Assembly: GCA_020310875.1 (NCBI GenBank)
Contig: CM035435.1
Span: forward strand, 70,930,455-70,994,454
From: Ceratopteris richardii
Taxonomy: Eukaryota > Streptophyta > Polypodiopsida > Polypodiales > Pteridaceae
Length of the DNA: 64,000 nucleotides
Direction of reading: 5' to 3'
In this document: piece after piece, positions 9,101-18,800 of the stretch
Layout: each line of letters opens with the position of its first letter
Position numbering within the stretch: the first letter of the stretch is position 1
The notes under the pieces: generated by a model
The model's input: the letters and a program-made list of their open reading frames with translations, nothing else
What the model was told of the DNA's origin: nothing
Databases searched by the model: none
Made by a program: the position numbers and the translations under genes

Positions 9101-11906
9101 CACGAAACATCATGTCTAGGTCTTCGGGTATGGGTTCCGCTAAAACTGATCCTGATTTCTGAGTTGGGTTTTCTTGATTTAATTCTTGTGAAGCCAATTC
9201 TTGTATTTTGGCTCTAGATTCCCTTAGACTTCCTTCCAACTCACTTATCTTTTTACTCCATTTTCTCTTTATTCTTTCTCTGGAATCTTTCCAAGATTTC
9301 GTCTTTTTACTACTTGATTCCGCAACTTCACTAGTTTCGGCTATTTTCCCATGATTAAGCTGTTGGTTTTGTAAAAGTGCCTGGGCTCTGGTTATAGCTT
9401 GGATAGGCACGTACGTAGTATTGGATCCATCTGCGTTGTTTACAATACCTATCACGTTGATCGATGTCACATTTGAAGTGTTAACTGGGTTCTTAGGACA
9501 ATCTTTGATTATGTGTTCTTTGCCACAATCGGCGCAAAAGCCTTGGATGCTGTAGTACTGTGATTGCCTTGTTATTGGGGGATGTGGACAATCCTTTATG
9601 AAATGATCTCCTTGGCACCTAAAGCATGGTCCTCTAGGGCCCTGTGGTCTCTGTTGTCTCAGTTGGGGCCGTGGGTTTGGGTTTGCGTACATCACATTAG
9701 TGTAATCTGGCTCCCAACTAGGTTCCATTGGTGGACTATCATAATGATATGCCTCCACATGTTCTGGTGACTCCGTGTAATAGGCGGGTGGACTAGTTAC
9801 ATGAGTAGAGTCAAAACTGTTTGAGTTCGGGTCACTTTCAGTGATCAGGGGTGAAGAAGGCACTAAGGCCCTACTTAGGTTCTCTTCTGCAGCCGCGTAT
9901 TTGACTGAGATGACATTCGCTGGTGGGGGTGGCTGCTGAGCTAAGACGGGTTGAGGTCTCTGTTGAGCCTGGTATGGGTAGTTCTGGGGAGGCCTATAGT
10001 AATAAGGCTGAGCATTGTATTGGCCTTGATACCTACCGGGCTGCTGGTATGTTTGTGGGTAGTTCTGTCTCACAGTTTGTTTATTGTATGGGCAGTCCTG
10101 AGCCGTATGATTCGTGTATCTTCTCTCAATTGTGCAATATTGGCCACTAGGGTTGGCTTGAGGTTGAGGTGCATTGGGGCACATGTTTGCCAAACGATTT
10201 CCACCACAAGCGTAACAACGTACGTTCATCGGTAGCTTGGGCACCTGTTTACTAGAAACTCCTAGTTTTTGGGCCACTTTTTCTGCTAGGTCCTCTATCG
10301 AATTAGACAATTTTGTGGATGCTAGAGAAGAACAATCTGAGTCCTTATAGACCTTTGAGAGTTCTAATTCATCTCCTAGGTTATCCTCAATGTCTATACA
10401 TGTTCTTACACACTCCTCTAGCGTTCTGGGTTCTTTTAGGTACACATAGGAGCGTAGTTTAGCGCTCAACAAGCCATCTAGGAACAGTGATACTTGTTTG
10501 GCTTGTGAGGGTAGCTCTTGCATTGGACATCGCTCAACATATTGTCTGAATCTACGACCTGCCAGTCTTACTGTTTCCTGAGGAGTTTGTTTAAAACTAT
10601 GAATCAACGAAGACGTGTCATGTCTAACCCCACTTTTAGAGAATTCAGTAATGAATGACTCTAAAAAGTGATGGATGTCTCTAAATTGCCTTTGTTGCAG
10701 TGGTTGGAACCAAGTTAAAGCTGTATTCTTTAACGTTAGTCCAAATGCATTGTACTGCGTGAACATGTCTTCGACTTGTTCTGCTCTTAGTACTTGCTTG
10801 AATTCTGCGACATGGTCATAGGGATCTCCTGTCCCATCAAAGTAATTCTTCATTGATTTTACTAACTGTGTGGGTCTCAATACTCTTGCATGTTCACGTG
10901 GTCTAGGTAGAAGAAAATCATCTCTACCACCTGGTATTCCATGTTCTCTTTGTCTATCCGTCCTATTAGTGTTCGTGGTTGTTCTATCTCTCCCTATGGG
11001 GTGAGTGAAGCTTACTTCCGGTCTCTCGTGATTTCCTTCTCTTTGATTTCCATGGGCTGAGGATGTTCCTGCCCCTTGTTGATTTGCATTCATGCTCGTT
11101 TTGGATGGAGGGAATATCAATTCACCTCTCCATGTGTATGTGTTTTTAGCGCGTTCAGGCACCACAAAGACTCTTTCTGAAGTCTCATCCAGGTATACAA
11201 CCTTTCCAGGTGCATCTGGGTCCTTGAATTCATAAATTGTAATGATGCCTACCTCACTGGGGTTTTCCTTTCTGTACCTCCAAAAGGCTTCGTCTGTTTC
11301 TTTATTTACAAACAACTCGGTGCTCCTGTTATCTTGAGGGATCCACTCTGGGATGAGTACTCTTGTTAATACGGATTTCCCTCTCGGTGTTCTAGGTTCT
11401 TCTAACGGTTCTTTTCCTTGAAATTTCCCTTCTGTCTCTAATTGGATTGTGCCAAACTCATTAGTATCGTTGGGCTGTGTACTCAGGACGTACGTGGTTC
11501 CTTCTTTGTCTATGTAAGCGTCTCTCTCAAATTTCACCACTGGTCTTTCCAATCCAAAGGGTTGATCAGGGTTGTGCAGTTGCACCACTTGCCTTTGCAA
11601 ACCATCCTCATAGATGCGAGCACCTAGTCGGTTGGTTCGGAGAAACTCTAACTGCGTTCTATAGGGTCCTTCTGGTTTTTCTAAGTATGCTACATGAGAT
11701 CCTCCTGCTGGTCTGTCTGCGCTGAATGCCATTTCTGACTCGCTAGTTTCTGAGCTCTCGTAAGGATAGCTATTATTCAACTGCTGAGCCCAAGATCGTG
11801 CAGTGGTTCTTACACTAGCCTCTGATGATCTAAGGCTTCTTCTGTCTGACTTACCTATATGTTTGCCCGATCTAAGGTTCATTAATTTCCTTCCTTGCTC
11901 ACTCAA
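3108..11906 (-). CDS. gag-pol polyprotein of element A (ORF1)
   Basis: 2932 codons, open throughout. The conserved start is probably the second Met at 11882 (MNLRSG), because element B begins there. Approximate residues: gag capsid-like region 340-560 (PTQLVKSMKNYFDGTGDPYD); zinc knuckles, the first with its His replaced by Arg (CYACGGNRLANMC), the next two intact (CFRCQGDHFIKDC, CADCGKEHIIKDC), all of type CX2CX3HX4C; retropepsin 1 at 1225 (DSGAG, then ILGRPF); reverse transcriptase 1650-1830 with YVDD near 1800; RNase H near 1943 (HVDASNYAIG, TDHQAL); two H2C2 zinc modules near 2157 and 2285; integrase core with DFVGP near 2350, SDRGTHF and AEST in a D-X35-E arrangement; C-terminal domain; then a second retropepsin-like domain near 2720 (LIDSGAATS, LIGLGG, LILGQDW). 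The product would self-process, copy the RNA and integrate the cDNA. Its C-terminal tail is frameshifted. Confidence 0.95.
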   Translation of the reverse strand: MSEQGRKLMNLRSGKHIGKSDRRSLRSSEASVRTTARSWAQQLNNSYPYESSETSESEMAFSADRPAGGSHVAYLEKPEGPYRTQLEFLRTNRLGARIYEDGLQRQVVQLHNPDQPFGLERPVVKFERDAYIDKEGTTYVLSTQPNDTNEFGTIQLETEGKFQGKEPLEEPRTPRGKSVLTRVLIPEWIPQDNRSTELFVNKETDEAFWRYRKENPSEVGIITIYEFKDPDAPGKVVYLDETSERVFVVPERAKNTYTWRGELIFPPSKTSMNANQQGAGTSSAHGNQREGNHERPEVSFTHPIGRDRTTTNTNRTDRQREHGIPGGRDDFLLPRPREHARVLRPTQLVKSMKNYFDGTGDPYDHVAEFKQVLRAEQVEDMFTQYNAFGLTLKNTALTWFQPLQQRQFRDIHHFLESFITEFSKSGVRHDTSSLIHSFKQTPQETVRLAGRRFRQYVERCPMQELPSQAKQVSLFLDGLLSAKLRSYVYLKEPRTLEECVRTCIDIEDNLGDELELSKVYKDSDCSSLASTKLSNSIEDLAEKVAQKLGVSSKQVPKLPMNVRCYACGGNRLANMCPNAPQPQANPSGQYCTIERRYTNHTAQDCPYNKQTVRQNYPQTYQQPGRYQGQYNAQPYYYRPPQNYPYQAQQRPQPVLAQQPPPPANVISVKYAAAEENLSRALVPSSPLITESDPNSNSFDSTHVTSPPAYYTESPEHVEAYHYDSPPMEPSWEPDYTNVMYANPNPRPQLRQQRPQGPRGPCFRCQGDHFIKDCPHPPITRQSQYYSIQGFCADCGKEHIIKDCPKNPVNTSNVTSINVIGIVNNADGSNTTYVPIQAITRAQALLQNQQLNHGKIAETSEVAESSSKKTKSWKDSRERIKRKWSKKISELEGSLRESRAKIQELASQELNQENPTQKSGSVLAEPIPEDLDMMFRAYQARIKEGPQVTEMSKNYPRADLEIERTKLCMKMVELAQALFEASRYLNWNNMAKPELHFQGLMERLEHLIESKEREDQHRNPIIPETQERNPPSLSQVPNTESQDNLSSIHRNSHEFLREIQEEKWRKEQGTHPPIQEIDDLQEQFPQDIPSIYDDVEVEQLSEPTGFESNSLQELPQFTGPWEAKSISMRAPTIIVRNEESVIPRNTEVIKNTKVQCNLTLEELLKVKPELWKHVANQFPELATTPSQIGSHKKVPEIPVEKIGDISEGEEGNTYLPITHQGYTTKAILDSGAGVAIATTALWKRWGKPALRPTRMKLQMADGHIEKPLGLLEGISLTTCGVEFEHTFAICDFAKNRAYEMILGRPFMRQLQIVQDWGTNSLYLQHLGVTTKVNLKDYSHRDVPPIQWNTIHKTPVETESVHSLESDPSWLHEDTHLWMCKVAKQEEERLEARTSGAEQHPRTLQDPAYAPVVFPDEEFEPHGWAEILATMDVAINEEQWTPHCDEDGYDISVFTIEPIMGDAILEECEPNTDAFEDASDVDLESIIMDSPFASEEEYFYEVETHTQSHEEITNEVRLATQVTDKSEGKKRKKKETMSEKEESLFEVPENFKKYEIDDRRIMVRMPNRKENNGQAYDNREKTKKIIVAIEGEEEKCTYIGHDLTTEEEEELVALLREYRDVFAWSYKDLKGVDPDICSHRIPMTPDAKPTKQKPYTYNDNYAAKIKEEIDRLIEAGFIYEIEHTEWVSPILVVPKKNGKLRVCINLKKVNAATIRDSYPLPITEHLLERVAGKEVYSFLDGFSGYNQVAIAPEDQHKTAFATEWGIFAFRVMPFGLTNAPATFQRLMCHVFKEFLRKSLEVYVDDLCAHSDVRQTHIPELRQIFDKCREYQVCLNPEKCVFMVRQGKILGHIVSKNGISTDEEKVKVIAELPRPTNVKEVQAFMGHCGYYRRFIHMYAIIAKPLYSLLTNFEWTDECENSFNELKRRLCSAPILTTPDWSKPFHVHVDASNYAIGCVLAQPTNEGNIDLPIAYASRQLNAAERNYTTTEREGLGMIYAVKKFRHYLLANKFKFFTDHQALLYLVNKPCNTGRLIRWFLLLMEYDFEVVVRKGKTHLRADHLSRLTSGEAPQGVADDLPDAYLFNLEIAPEWAKPLVPILTYGPKSPRIKIKEGEITKSQRYQIIAGSIYKQDNQKILACCVDESEHANWLQLAHLGALKQHHSKHRTLQTLHRLGVYWPSMEADVHKLCKECQVCWERPPVEHATLYHVSLTPDWSEPLVTYLRTNTFPQGMTLARQRSLEQEAQDYSLIGDNLYKRGRDGYLRQCVHESDYLRILETAHQGVAGGHFGPDRIIKAILFAGLWWPTLHMDAHTYVKRCDVCQRTQFPTRRDEMPLKPMMGGRAFSKWGIDFVGPINPPAKGTHAEYIIVATDYLTKWVEAKATKKNDAHTTAKFLFENIFTRYGLPIELVSDRGTHFLNQVIEYLLQDFMVIHKKSAPYHPQANGQAESTNKILCNVLTKLVNNKRSDWDKQLHHAVWAYRVAYKTVLNATPFQMVFGQNAVLPLDFLIPTLKVAQEHQWTGHELSARIMDLERLGETRLKAAAGIYAAKKRQKAYFDAHVKDKGLKEGDLVLVYTLKQHARKLEKRGYGPMIINRLSTSGAVQLATLEGDIMPNYISGCRVKLYQEPLTEDMLRRLTLAKKRKEEENRIRAEAQAEAIERIKRMKLRRQGLGREHYNHLETSPRYPMAMCQVKSTTHPSIVDRRPFITVRLEHGNHSQELRALIDSGAATSAIRWSHYKDSGIEMRPIEAYLIGLGGMETPCMGEVDLPILIKDMTMTAKLLVCHDDDLIEPLILGQDWLYDHSVDLNLRQGSLQIGTLEQKRVIPLDFPNGIPLDGCDPRPKETHATEDRKIFDQLNHATSTPTHSGLAMDECQSEGRQEIFPRTSCKLEETVTQQQGQKGTIRGQVGCISGQMSTTPYGAHPSKLVATGLD

Positions 11907-12732
11907 TTACACACTTAGATCGTCGATAGTCCTTTGTTATTACTTCCTTAATTCTTTTTTTTTTATTTTTCTTTGGATTCTTGTCGTAATATATGCGTCA
12001 GGAATTCGACTTCCGTGATGATTTTAGGTTTTCGTTCCGTCAGACTTATGTTCTTTCCTTTAGGTTTTCGCATCACACACACCTTTACTTTAAGTCTTAA
12101 ACTTGATAGAATTAGGTATCTTGAACTTGAGGCGTTCCTATCGTCGTTAATCCACAACTACCGTCTAGCCTAAGCTAAGAATTGACTGAGGGGGTTGAGT
12201 AATCTTCCAACCTCAAGTCGACCTTTCTGGTTGCTCTGATGCCCTGTTGCCCAAGAAGCCGTGCTTCCCAAGCTCTGCTGTCTTCGCTGCCTCGCTTGCT
12301 TGCCTTTGACTGCCTTTGCTAGACCTGGAAAAATTCCAATATTAGACCAATTCACAAGATGATCAAACACTTGAGTATATACACCTTTTAATCCCTTCCC
12401 TTTTTGCCCAAATTTTAATGTGTGTGCCCCCTGGCTTCCTAGTCCCAAACTAGGTGAACCTCAAAATAGTTTATCAAAAAATAGATGTATCGTTTATGAA
12501 AAAAACAGTTGAGGTCACGTAGTACTCGTCACGAGCTTTCTAACGAGCTATTAAGCTCAAAAAACGGACTTCGGATGAAAAAGTTATACGCGTTCAGGCC
12601 CTGGGGGGTAAAAACTGACAATCAAATTTTCCTTCAAATATGAGCTAAGGGGTCTCCTATGAGTCTAATGGTCCAAAAATTTTTCAAAAATACCCTCAAA
12701 ATTGGTCAAAAATTGAAGTCCAAAATTTGCGA
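11907..12732 (-). other. Leader of element A between repeat array and gag
   Basis: About 0.8 kb of untranslated leader. Parts align by eye with the leader of element B at 54407-55310 (for example the stretch around 12178-12225 against 54718-54765), so it is conserved element sequence. Only short frames are present, none matching between the two elements. It ends at the TCGCGATGG array. Confidence 0.6.
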
Positions 12733-13520
12733 TGGGGGTGGGCAATCGCGATGGTCTGGGACCGTCGCGATGGTCCGAGCGAACCGTCGCGATGGTCCGA
12801 GCGAACCGTCGCGATGGCGTGGGAATGGACCGTCGCGATGGTCCGAAAAGGCGAACAATCGCGATGGCGCGGGTCAACGGTCAAAGTTGGACAATCGCGA
12901 TGGCGCGAAAAGGTGAACCGTCGCGATGGTCCGGAATGAACGATCGCGATGGCGTGGGAATGGACCGTCGCGATGGTCCGAAAAATGAACCGTCGCGATG
13001 GCGTGATCAGGCGGACAATCGCGATGGCGCGGTCAACGGTCAACGGTGGACAATCGCGATGGTCCGAAGTGAACCGTCGCGATGGTCCGCGATGCGATGG
13101 CTTGAGCCAATCGCGATGGTCCGATGTTGGGCTGTCGCGATGGTCCAAAAAATGAACCGTCGCGATGGTCTATCGTGACACGTGGCACTGTCGTGGCGAT
13201 GGCCTAAGCCAATCGCGATGGTCCGAGCTCAGCTGAACCGTCGCGATGGTCCAAGTGGACCGTCGCGATGGCTCAAGTGAACCGTCGCGATGGTCCGAAA
13301 AAGCGAACCGTCGCGATGGTCCGGCCGAGCCGTCGCGATGGCGTGAGCCTATCGCGATGGTGCGACACAATCGCGATGGTCCGAGCCAATCGCGATGGTC
13401 CACCAAACAATGAATTTTCAAAATGCAACTTTGGTTCCGTGTATGCGCAAGGGTCGCCTATCTAGTAGTGTGGTCGCCTACCTCAAAAACCGAAAAGTGC
13501 AGACCATCGCGATGGTCCGC
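12733..13520 (-). repeat. TCGCGATGG tandem array in the leader of element A
   Basis: About 27 copies of a core TCGCGATGG (plus strand), mostly in the forms CCGTCGCGATGGTCCG, CAATCGCGATGGCGCG and CCGTCGCGATGGCGTG, spaced irregularly at about 19-33 bp between 12733 and 13400; one isolated copy lies at 13502-13520. The centre TCGCGA is a perfect palindrome. The array is inside the transcribed leader, between primer binding site and gag. Element B has an array at the same place with a different unit but the same TCGCGAT core. Frames crossing it give low-complexity peptides with repeated RDG or SRW and are not treated as genes. Confidence 0.95.
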
Positions 13521-13589
13521 CACACTCGGAAATCTCTGACAGAAAGCACATTTTTTACCTTTTGGATGCTTTCCTGATGCTCTGAAGCT

Positions 13590-13602
13590 CTGTACCTGCA
13601 AG
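13590..13602 (-). promoter_or_regulatory. Predicted 5' splice site in the leader of element A
   Basis: Minus strand reads CTTGCAG|GTACAGAGC, a good donor consensus (exon end at 13596), about 280 nt downstream of the primer binding site and upstream of the repeat array. Element B has TTGCAG|GTACC and CAG|GTACAG at the equivalent place. Joined to the acceptor before ORF2 it would remove the array and all of gag-pol. The string also resembles an acceptor, so the call is tentative. Confidence 0.35.
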
Positions 13603-13870
13603 AAAACTCAAGAAAACACAAGTGCATACAAGCGCAAAAACTCTCTCTCGCTCTCTCGCACGCACAAATGAGGGGAAATGAGGTGGATGGGTGGATATGG
13701 TGAATTTTCTGATTTTTTTGGAGATGAAGATGATGATGCGATGATGAAGATGGAGTGTGGGGAAGGTGAAAATCACTAAAAACTAAGTAAAAACAACAAC
13801 AAAAACTGAAATTTTTACCTTCCAACGCCTCTTCTTGCTATACTCTTACCATCACACATTCGTCCTAGAC

Positions 13871-13892
13871 TCGATCCCCGGCAACGGCGCCA
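13871..13892 (-). other. Primer binding site for tRNA-Asp, element A
   Basis: The plus strand here equals the 3' end of plant tRNA-Asp including the CCA-proximal bases (core TCCCCGGCAACGGCGCCA at 13875-13892), so the element RNA is complementary to that tRNA over at least 18 nt. It sits 7 nt inside the LTR edge, the expected position for starting minus-strand cDNA. tRNA-Asp priming is known for Athila-type plant elements. Confidence 0.92.
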
Positions 13893-13899
13893 AATTTGG

Positions 13900-14538
13900 T
13901 GTTGCTCTAGCACAATGGTGAGAACCACGTTAAGAAGCTTCACCTCCTTAATGTCAATCCGAGGGAGAGGTAGGAGTGATATGAAGATCGTGAATGTGAG
14001 ATCATGTGAGAGTGAAGGTGAGAAGCACAAAAATGCACACACACATACACACACACAACGAAGAGACAAGCAAGACACAATGGAAGGTGGGAAATTAGCT
14101 CTATTACTCCAGAGTACTCTTACAAGCTCAAACTAACTCTAATCTCAAACAAGCTAACCTCAAAAATGAGCTCTCTAGCTCTTTTTATAGTTTCTAGACT
14201 AGTTTTGACCGGTTTCACATCTAGTGTCCGGCCTAGTTAAAAAATAGGTCCTAGAGGCTATTTGGAAGGGTAAACGATGTCTAAAAATAACGAAAATTGG
14301 TACGCGCATTCTACCTAAGCTCCTCAAGCTCGAGGACTCCTCGGCTTGCACAAAATGGAGCTATGAATTACAAAATGGGGTTTTGTCTATATTACATATG
14401 TTACAAGAGTGATGAAAATCACTGTTGGATATTTGAAGAGGTAATAAAAACATAATTGTTTGAAAAAATGATCCGACTGGCTCCCTGCTCTGTCTTTACA
14501 TGCTTCCGTGGCGTCTGTGCCTCTGACTGCTTCCAACA
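13900..14538 (-). repeat. 5' LTR of element A (639 bp)
   Basis: Starts TGTTGC and ends CCAACA (plus strand), adjoining the primer binding site. It aligns with the LTR of element B over its central part (shared CTAGTGTCCGGCCTAGTTAA and CTCGAGGACTCCTCGGCTTG) but has clearly diverged elsewhere. The other LTR of this element is outside the window. The right edge at 14538 is set by the CA end and by comparison with element B. Confidence 0.85.
14181..14190 (-). promoter_or_regulatory. TATA box in LTR of element A
   Basis: Minus strand CTATAAAAAG, inside the LTR, at the same place as CTATAAATAG in element B. It should set the start of the genomic RNA some 25-35 nt further left. Confidence 0.6.
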
Positions 14539-17391
14539 GGTAGGGCATAAACTTTTAGGCCATTGGGTTTCCATTCAATGCAAAAATAAAGGCCTTGTGG
14601 CACCATGCAATTTCCCAATAGAACCTTACTGAGGGGAGTGCGCAGGGGGGCTTTCCCCCTTTTGCGGGCTCCAGGGGCCTATCCCCTTGAACTATAGGGC
14701 CGATATAGAATTCTCTCATGGAGATGTTATTAGATTATAGTTTTTCCAACTATTGTGTGTCTCTTGACTACATTTATCGATATTGAATCCCATTGTTAAA
14801 GCTATATAAGCATGGCCTATGTCTAGCTCTACATAGCATTGCAAACTTAAGGCCTTCATCTAGAGTCTGTCTAGATTGCCATCTAAGCTCCACATTGGAA
14901 GTGCATGGGTGGATAGCACCATCTTTGTAGGTGCATTACTCTTGGCAATTGAATAATTTGAGCTCTCTATCTCTTAGTTTGTGTTTCTCTTTGTCTTCAA
15001 TTGTTCTCAACTCTCTCTAGTGGTCAATTCTGTCGTGCTATTATTTGATAGGGAAACTCTTGTACAAGCAAGAAATTGAGGCAGTGTGAAGTTTTAGCAA
15101 CTTCGTTGCTTGCGATATTGCATTTGGTTGCTTTATCTCGATGAAATATCAGTTTCATTGCTATCGAGGGAGTGAAAAGTTCTTGTGGAGGACACACCTT
15201 AATTTTTTTATTCTAAGGCTAGTGGTACATTCTTCTATTATTGGAAGCCCCCACTAGTACTCTCCTATGGTCCCATGGTGCTTTTATGGTCCCATTGGTA
15301 GTTGTATGTCTCTCTCCTATTTCCCTCATAGATCGAGAGGATCGTGCGCTCCTAAAGACCATATCCTAAATTAGATCTACCAAGTACTTGAACACCTTAT
15401 TTTGTCGGCACAAATACTTTTGACTGCTCTTCAAATGATTCGAGAGATGTGACTTCTTTTGTAGTATCCATACAATATTACCACTATTACCATTGATGTA
15501 GTACGTTTGAATTTAATTTGAAAATCCAAGCAAGGCCTTTGAGATTTGATACGAGACTCATGCATTGGTTCTACAACTTGTCCTTCATTTTCTTTTTCTT
15601 CCAATTGTTCTTCTTGCAAATCTTGTACTTGTGTCAATTCATCCCACCTTCCATCATCATGAAGATCAAGTATAATAGGTGTATTGGTGGGGGGTTCATC
15701 ACTTTCTTCATCTATCTAGAGGAGTGCTCATGTGGTTCCACAAGATCATGGTGAGTAGATTCTAGGGGACTGCACTCATTTTGGCCTCCTCCTTCGCGTC
15801 TCCCATTGGATCACTTTTGATTGTTTTCTAGAGGATCACCTCCTCCATTGGATATCCTTGCCATTGGGTGCCCATGCCATCTCTGATGGCCATTATTTAA
15901 GGGGATCTTGTCCATTAGGGGAAAAATGAACCCTGCATGAGCCTTGTAAGGATCCCTAATTTTTAGGATTAAACCTAATTTTGTTCTTGTTTAAGGGAGA
16001 AAAGTGTTAAAAGGGCACTTTTTAGTAGGATAGTGTAGGCCTTTTTAAAGGCTTTACTAGGCTCTTCTCTTTCTTCCTTTAAAGAGAGATCAAGAGAATG
16101 TACTTTCCACATCATCAAAATCGTGCATGCATGTGACTATATTTTCTTAAAAGTCTCTTTTTCAATGTTTATTTACTTAAAAGGGCCCATTTTTCAATAT
16201 GTATGTGAGAGTTCACTTTTCTTTACTCATTCTTTAATGTTTCTTTTTAAAAAAGTAGAACTTTCAAAATCCCTCTAAAAGTAAGCCCTACATCATCGAA
16301 TCCGTAACTATGCTTCCTCCAAAAAAGGAATTTCTACAAATTTCATCATTTCCAGCCATACGTAGTGGAAAAGCATAGTTTGATCCATCCACATGTGAGT
16401 ACTTAAAGAATTTAGATTAGTAGAAATATATGCTCCAAAGTGTCGAGTTTTGGTCTAGCTCAACAACATAGGACCTGCCCTTGTATGATTCAAAACAGAT
16501 AGTTTTGCACAAAAGCTATAGCATAGAAATTGATATTTATGGATGAGTCATGTACATTCTAATGTTCAATGCTCCCAACTTGATTACAATTAGCTGAATT
16601 CCTCTTAGAGGATGGTGCCTTATAGGGGTAAGTTTCTCACAAGAACACAATATATAAGCAAGTCTTCACTCAATTATAAGCTTAGTGTTGACTAGGTGTA
16701 TTCTTGACTTTTCAGGAATGTGCAAAGGTTGACCTTGAAAGCTTAATGCTTTGTTTCTCACAATCTATTGAGCCAAATGATACAAAAAATTGGATACATA
16801 AACAAGAAGTAATAAATTTCGAGTGAGCCCTTATTGATTAGCTTTGGATCTCTGTGGAGTGAGAACCAGCCTTTGCAAGTGAGCTGAACATGGAGAAGAT
16901 GATGCCGAGAAATAGAAGATGAGCAAAGTGAAGATGAAAAATGAATGGATATTGATGTAACATATTGTAAAACTTCTCTTGAGTCTTTATATAGACATTT
17001 TGTAAACTCCAAGAGTTTATTACAATCATGTTGAATTCAAAATAGCTCGCCGAATAAGTTGTTAGGATCAAGTTCTCTTTTCCTATAATCTAGGAAGTGA
17101 AGAATCGAACTTAAAAATGATTTAGGTAGTTGGTTTAGTACTTGATTGAACACCAACGTCAAAGCTCATGGATTTTTGGGCTTCTCATATTTATTCTTTG
17201 GAAAGAATAAAGGTTTAATAATACTCAAAACTCATGGATAAATAATTCTCATGACATACCATAAGTGATCATGAACCTTCACAAGGATAGAGATTCTCAA
17301 TGAATTCCCTAACACTAAGGCTCACTTCAAAGATGACTTTAGGTTTAGAACAAGTCCTTCTCAAGCATGGTCAAGAATTGATGTTTTAACA
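14539..17391. other. Unassigned AT-rich DNA; 3' part probably LTR of copia-1
   Basis: No reading frame here resembles a known protein. The stretch 14600-15400 has G/C-run blocks (such as GGGGGGCTTTCCCCC at 14645) and text typical of transcribed LTRs, but I could not find a matching repeat. The end of the segment, up to CA at 17391, abuts a polypurine tract and is therefore likely the 3' LTR of the minus-strand copia element; its left edge is not determined. Confidence 0.35.
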
Positions 17392-17434
17392 TCTTCCCCT
17401 CAATCTAAAGAATTCTTGAGTCTTCATTTTTTGA

Positions 17435-18127
17435 TTATTTTTGAATTCCTTCTATTGAATTGAACTTGCGAAGTTTAACTCCATCAAGAGCTTTAGTCAT
17501 CATATCTACCACTTGCTTTTTTGTTGGAAAAAAAGATACATCAATTTCTTTTGCCAAGAGCTTCTCTCTGATGAAGTGATAATTAACCTCTATATGCTTG
17601 GTTCTTGCATGGTATACATGATTTGCTGCTAAGTGCATTGAGCTTATGTTGTCTTCAAATATGTGAGATTTGGAACATACAAGTCCCAAATATGTATATA
17701 ACTCCTTCAACCAAATAACCTCTTGAGTTGCTATGATTAATCCTCTATACTTTTCTTCAATTGATGATAATGCAACAATAATTTGATTCTTGGAGCTCCA
17801 TGACACAAGCTTAGATCTTGCAAAGGCTAAAAATCATGATGTATTACTCCTATCATGCTTAGATCCTTCCCAATCTGCATTTCAGTATAGCTTGAGATCC
17901 AAATATGATGAATAAATATAGAATATACCTTCATTGATCATGGCTTTGAGGTACTCAGGTAATCTCTTAGCTCCATCCATATGTGGTTTCCTTGGAGAGT
18001 GCATGAATTGACTTAACACTCCAACACTATATGAGATATCTACTTGTGAATGTGCAACATAAACTAAGCTACCTTTAAGACTTCGAAACTCTTTTATATC
18101 TTCAATATGTTCTCCTTCCTCTAGCAT
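17435..18127 (-). pseudogene. copia-1 RT thumb and RNase H remnant
   Basis: Two frames carry the C-terminal half of a copia polyprotein. The first (18127-17882) has SLKGSLVYVAHSQVDISYSV and LSQFMHSPRKPHM, the connection region after RT. The second (17806-17435) has SSKNQIIVALSSIEEKY and HARTKHIEVNYHFIREKL, the RNase H and C-terminal motifs found in most plant copia elements. They are separated by a frameshift and stops near 17810-17880. The ADWAG-type motif expected between them is lost. Confidence 0.8.
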
Positions 18128-18800
18128 GAAGACGCCATCTTAAATAATGAACCTCAATGTATTTTGTGCGCACATGAAACACTGGATTTCTTGCAACTGC
18201 CTATGCACTATGACTATCAGTAAGAACATGCATAAATGCAAGAATGTACATGAATAGATCCATCAATAAGCATCTCAACAGTATATACTCCACTATCGTT
18301 ATGAATAATGCCCTATCACGATAGGTTGTATTTACTTAACCAAGATATGCATGATCCTCCAAGGAAAAAGAAATTACTACTAGTGGAAACTCATGCATCA
18401 TAACAACTAGCCCAATTAGTATTTGTAAAAAGCATGCAATCATGGATGAGCATCTTTACCATAAAAGATACCCAAACTCAAAGCACCTTCGAGATATCTA
18501 AACACACATTTTACCACTTTCCAATGCTTAGTACTAGGCCTATGCATATAATGACTAAACTGGGAAACTTCATAGTGTATGTTTAACCTTGTATTGCATG
18601 CATATATCAAGCATCACACAACGTGTTGATAAAGATATGTATGTGGTGTTTAGATAGGCTTGCAATCCTCAAACCCAAAACACTCAAGTTCTCTCTCAAT
18701 ATACTTTGGTTGACCCCATAATAATTCCCACCTCAATGGATACAAAGTAGATGCCAAGATAATACTCTAGAAAACGAAGATATGTGACATCAAAAGTATG

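Larger units (their letters stand above)
1..14538 (-). mobile_element. Ty3/gypsy LTR retrotransposon, element A (left end outside window)
   Basis: Large gypsy element read right to left. Seen: 5' LTR 13900-14538, tRNA-Asp primer binding site 13871-13892, leader with a TCGCGATGG repeat array, gag-pol ORF 11906-3108, a frameshifted tail ORF, and a further long ORF that leaves the window at base 1. The 3' LTR, PPT and left target duplication lie outside, so age cannot be estimated. Gene order and protein sequence match element B throughout, so the two belong to one clade, but their leaders and LTRs differ clearly and they are not recent copies of each other. The RT and the tRNA-Asp primer suggest the OTA branch (Athila/Tat) of plant gypsy elements, nearest Athila by eye; this lineage call is inference. 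If the insertion made a 5-bp duplication, the right copy should be GGTAG at 14539-14543. Confidence 0.93.

Noticed and set aside
12659-13421. Frames with repeated RDG/SRW or HRD in the element A leader.
   Set aside because: By-products of the TCGCGATGG array; irregular spacing breaks any repeat unit.
12733-13520. Regularly spaced palindromic repeats reminiscent of a CRISPR array.
   Set aside because: Spacers are themselves repeats of a few types, no cas genes, and the context is a plant retrotransposon leader.
14640-14690. G-run/C-run segment as a polypurine tract and LTR edge.
   Set aside because: No matching LTR or PBS nearby; left as unassigned.
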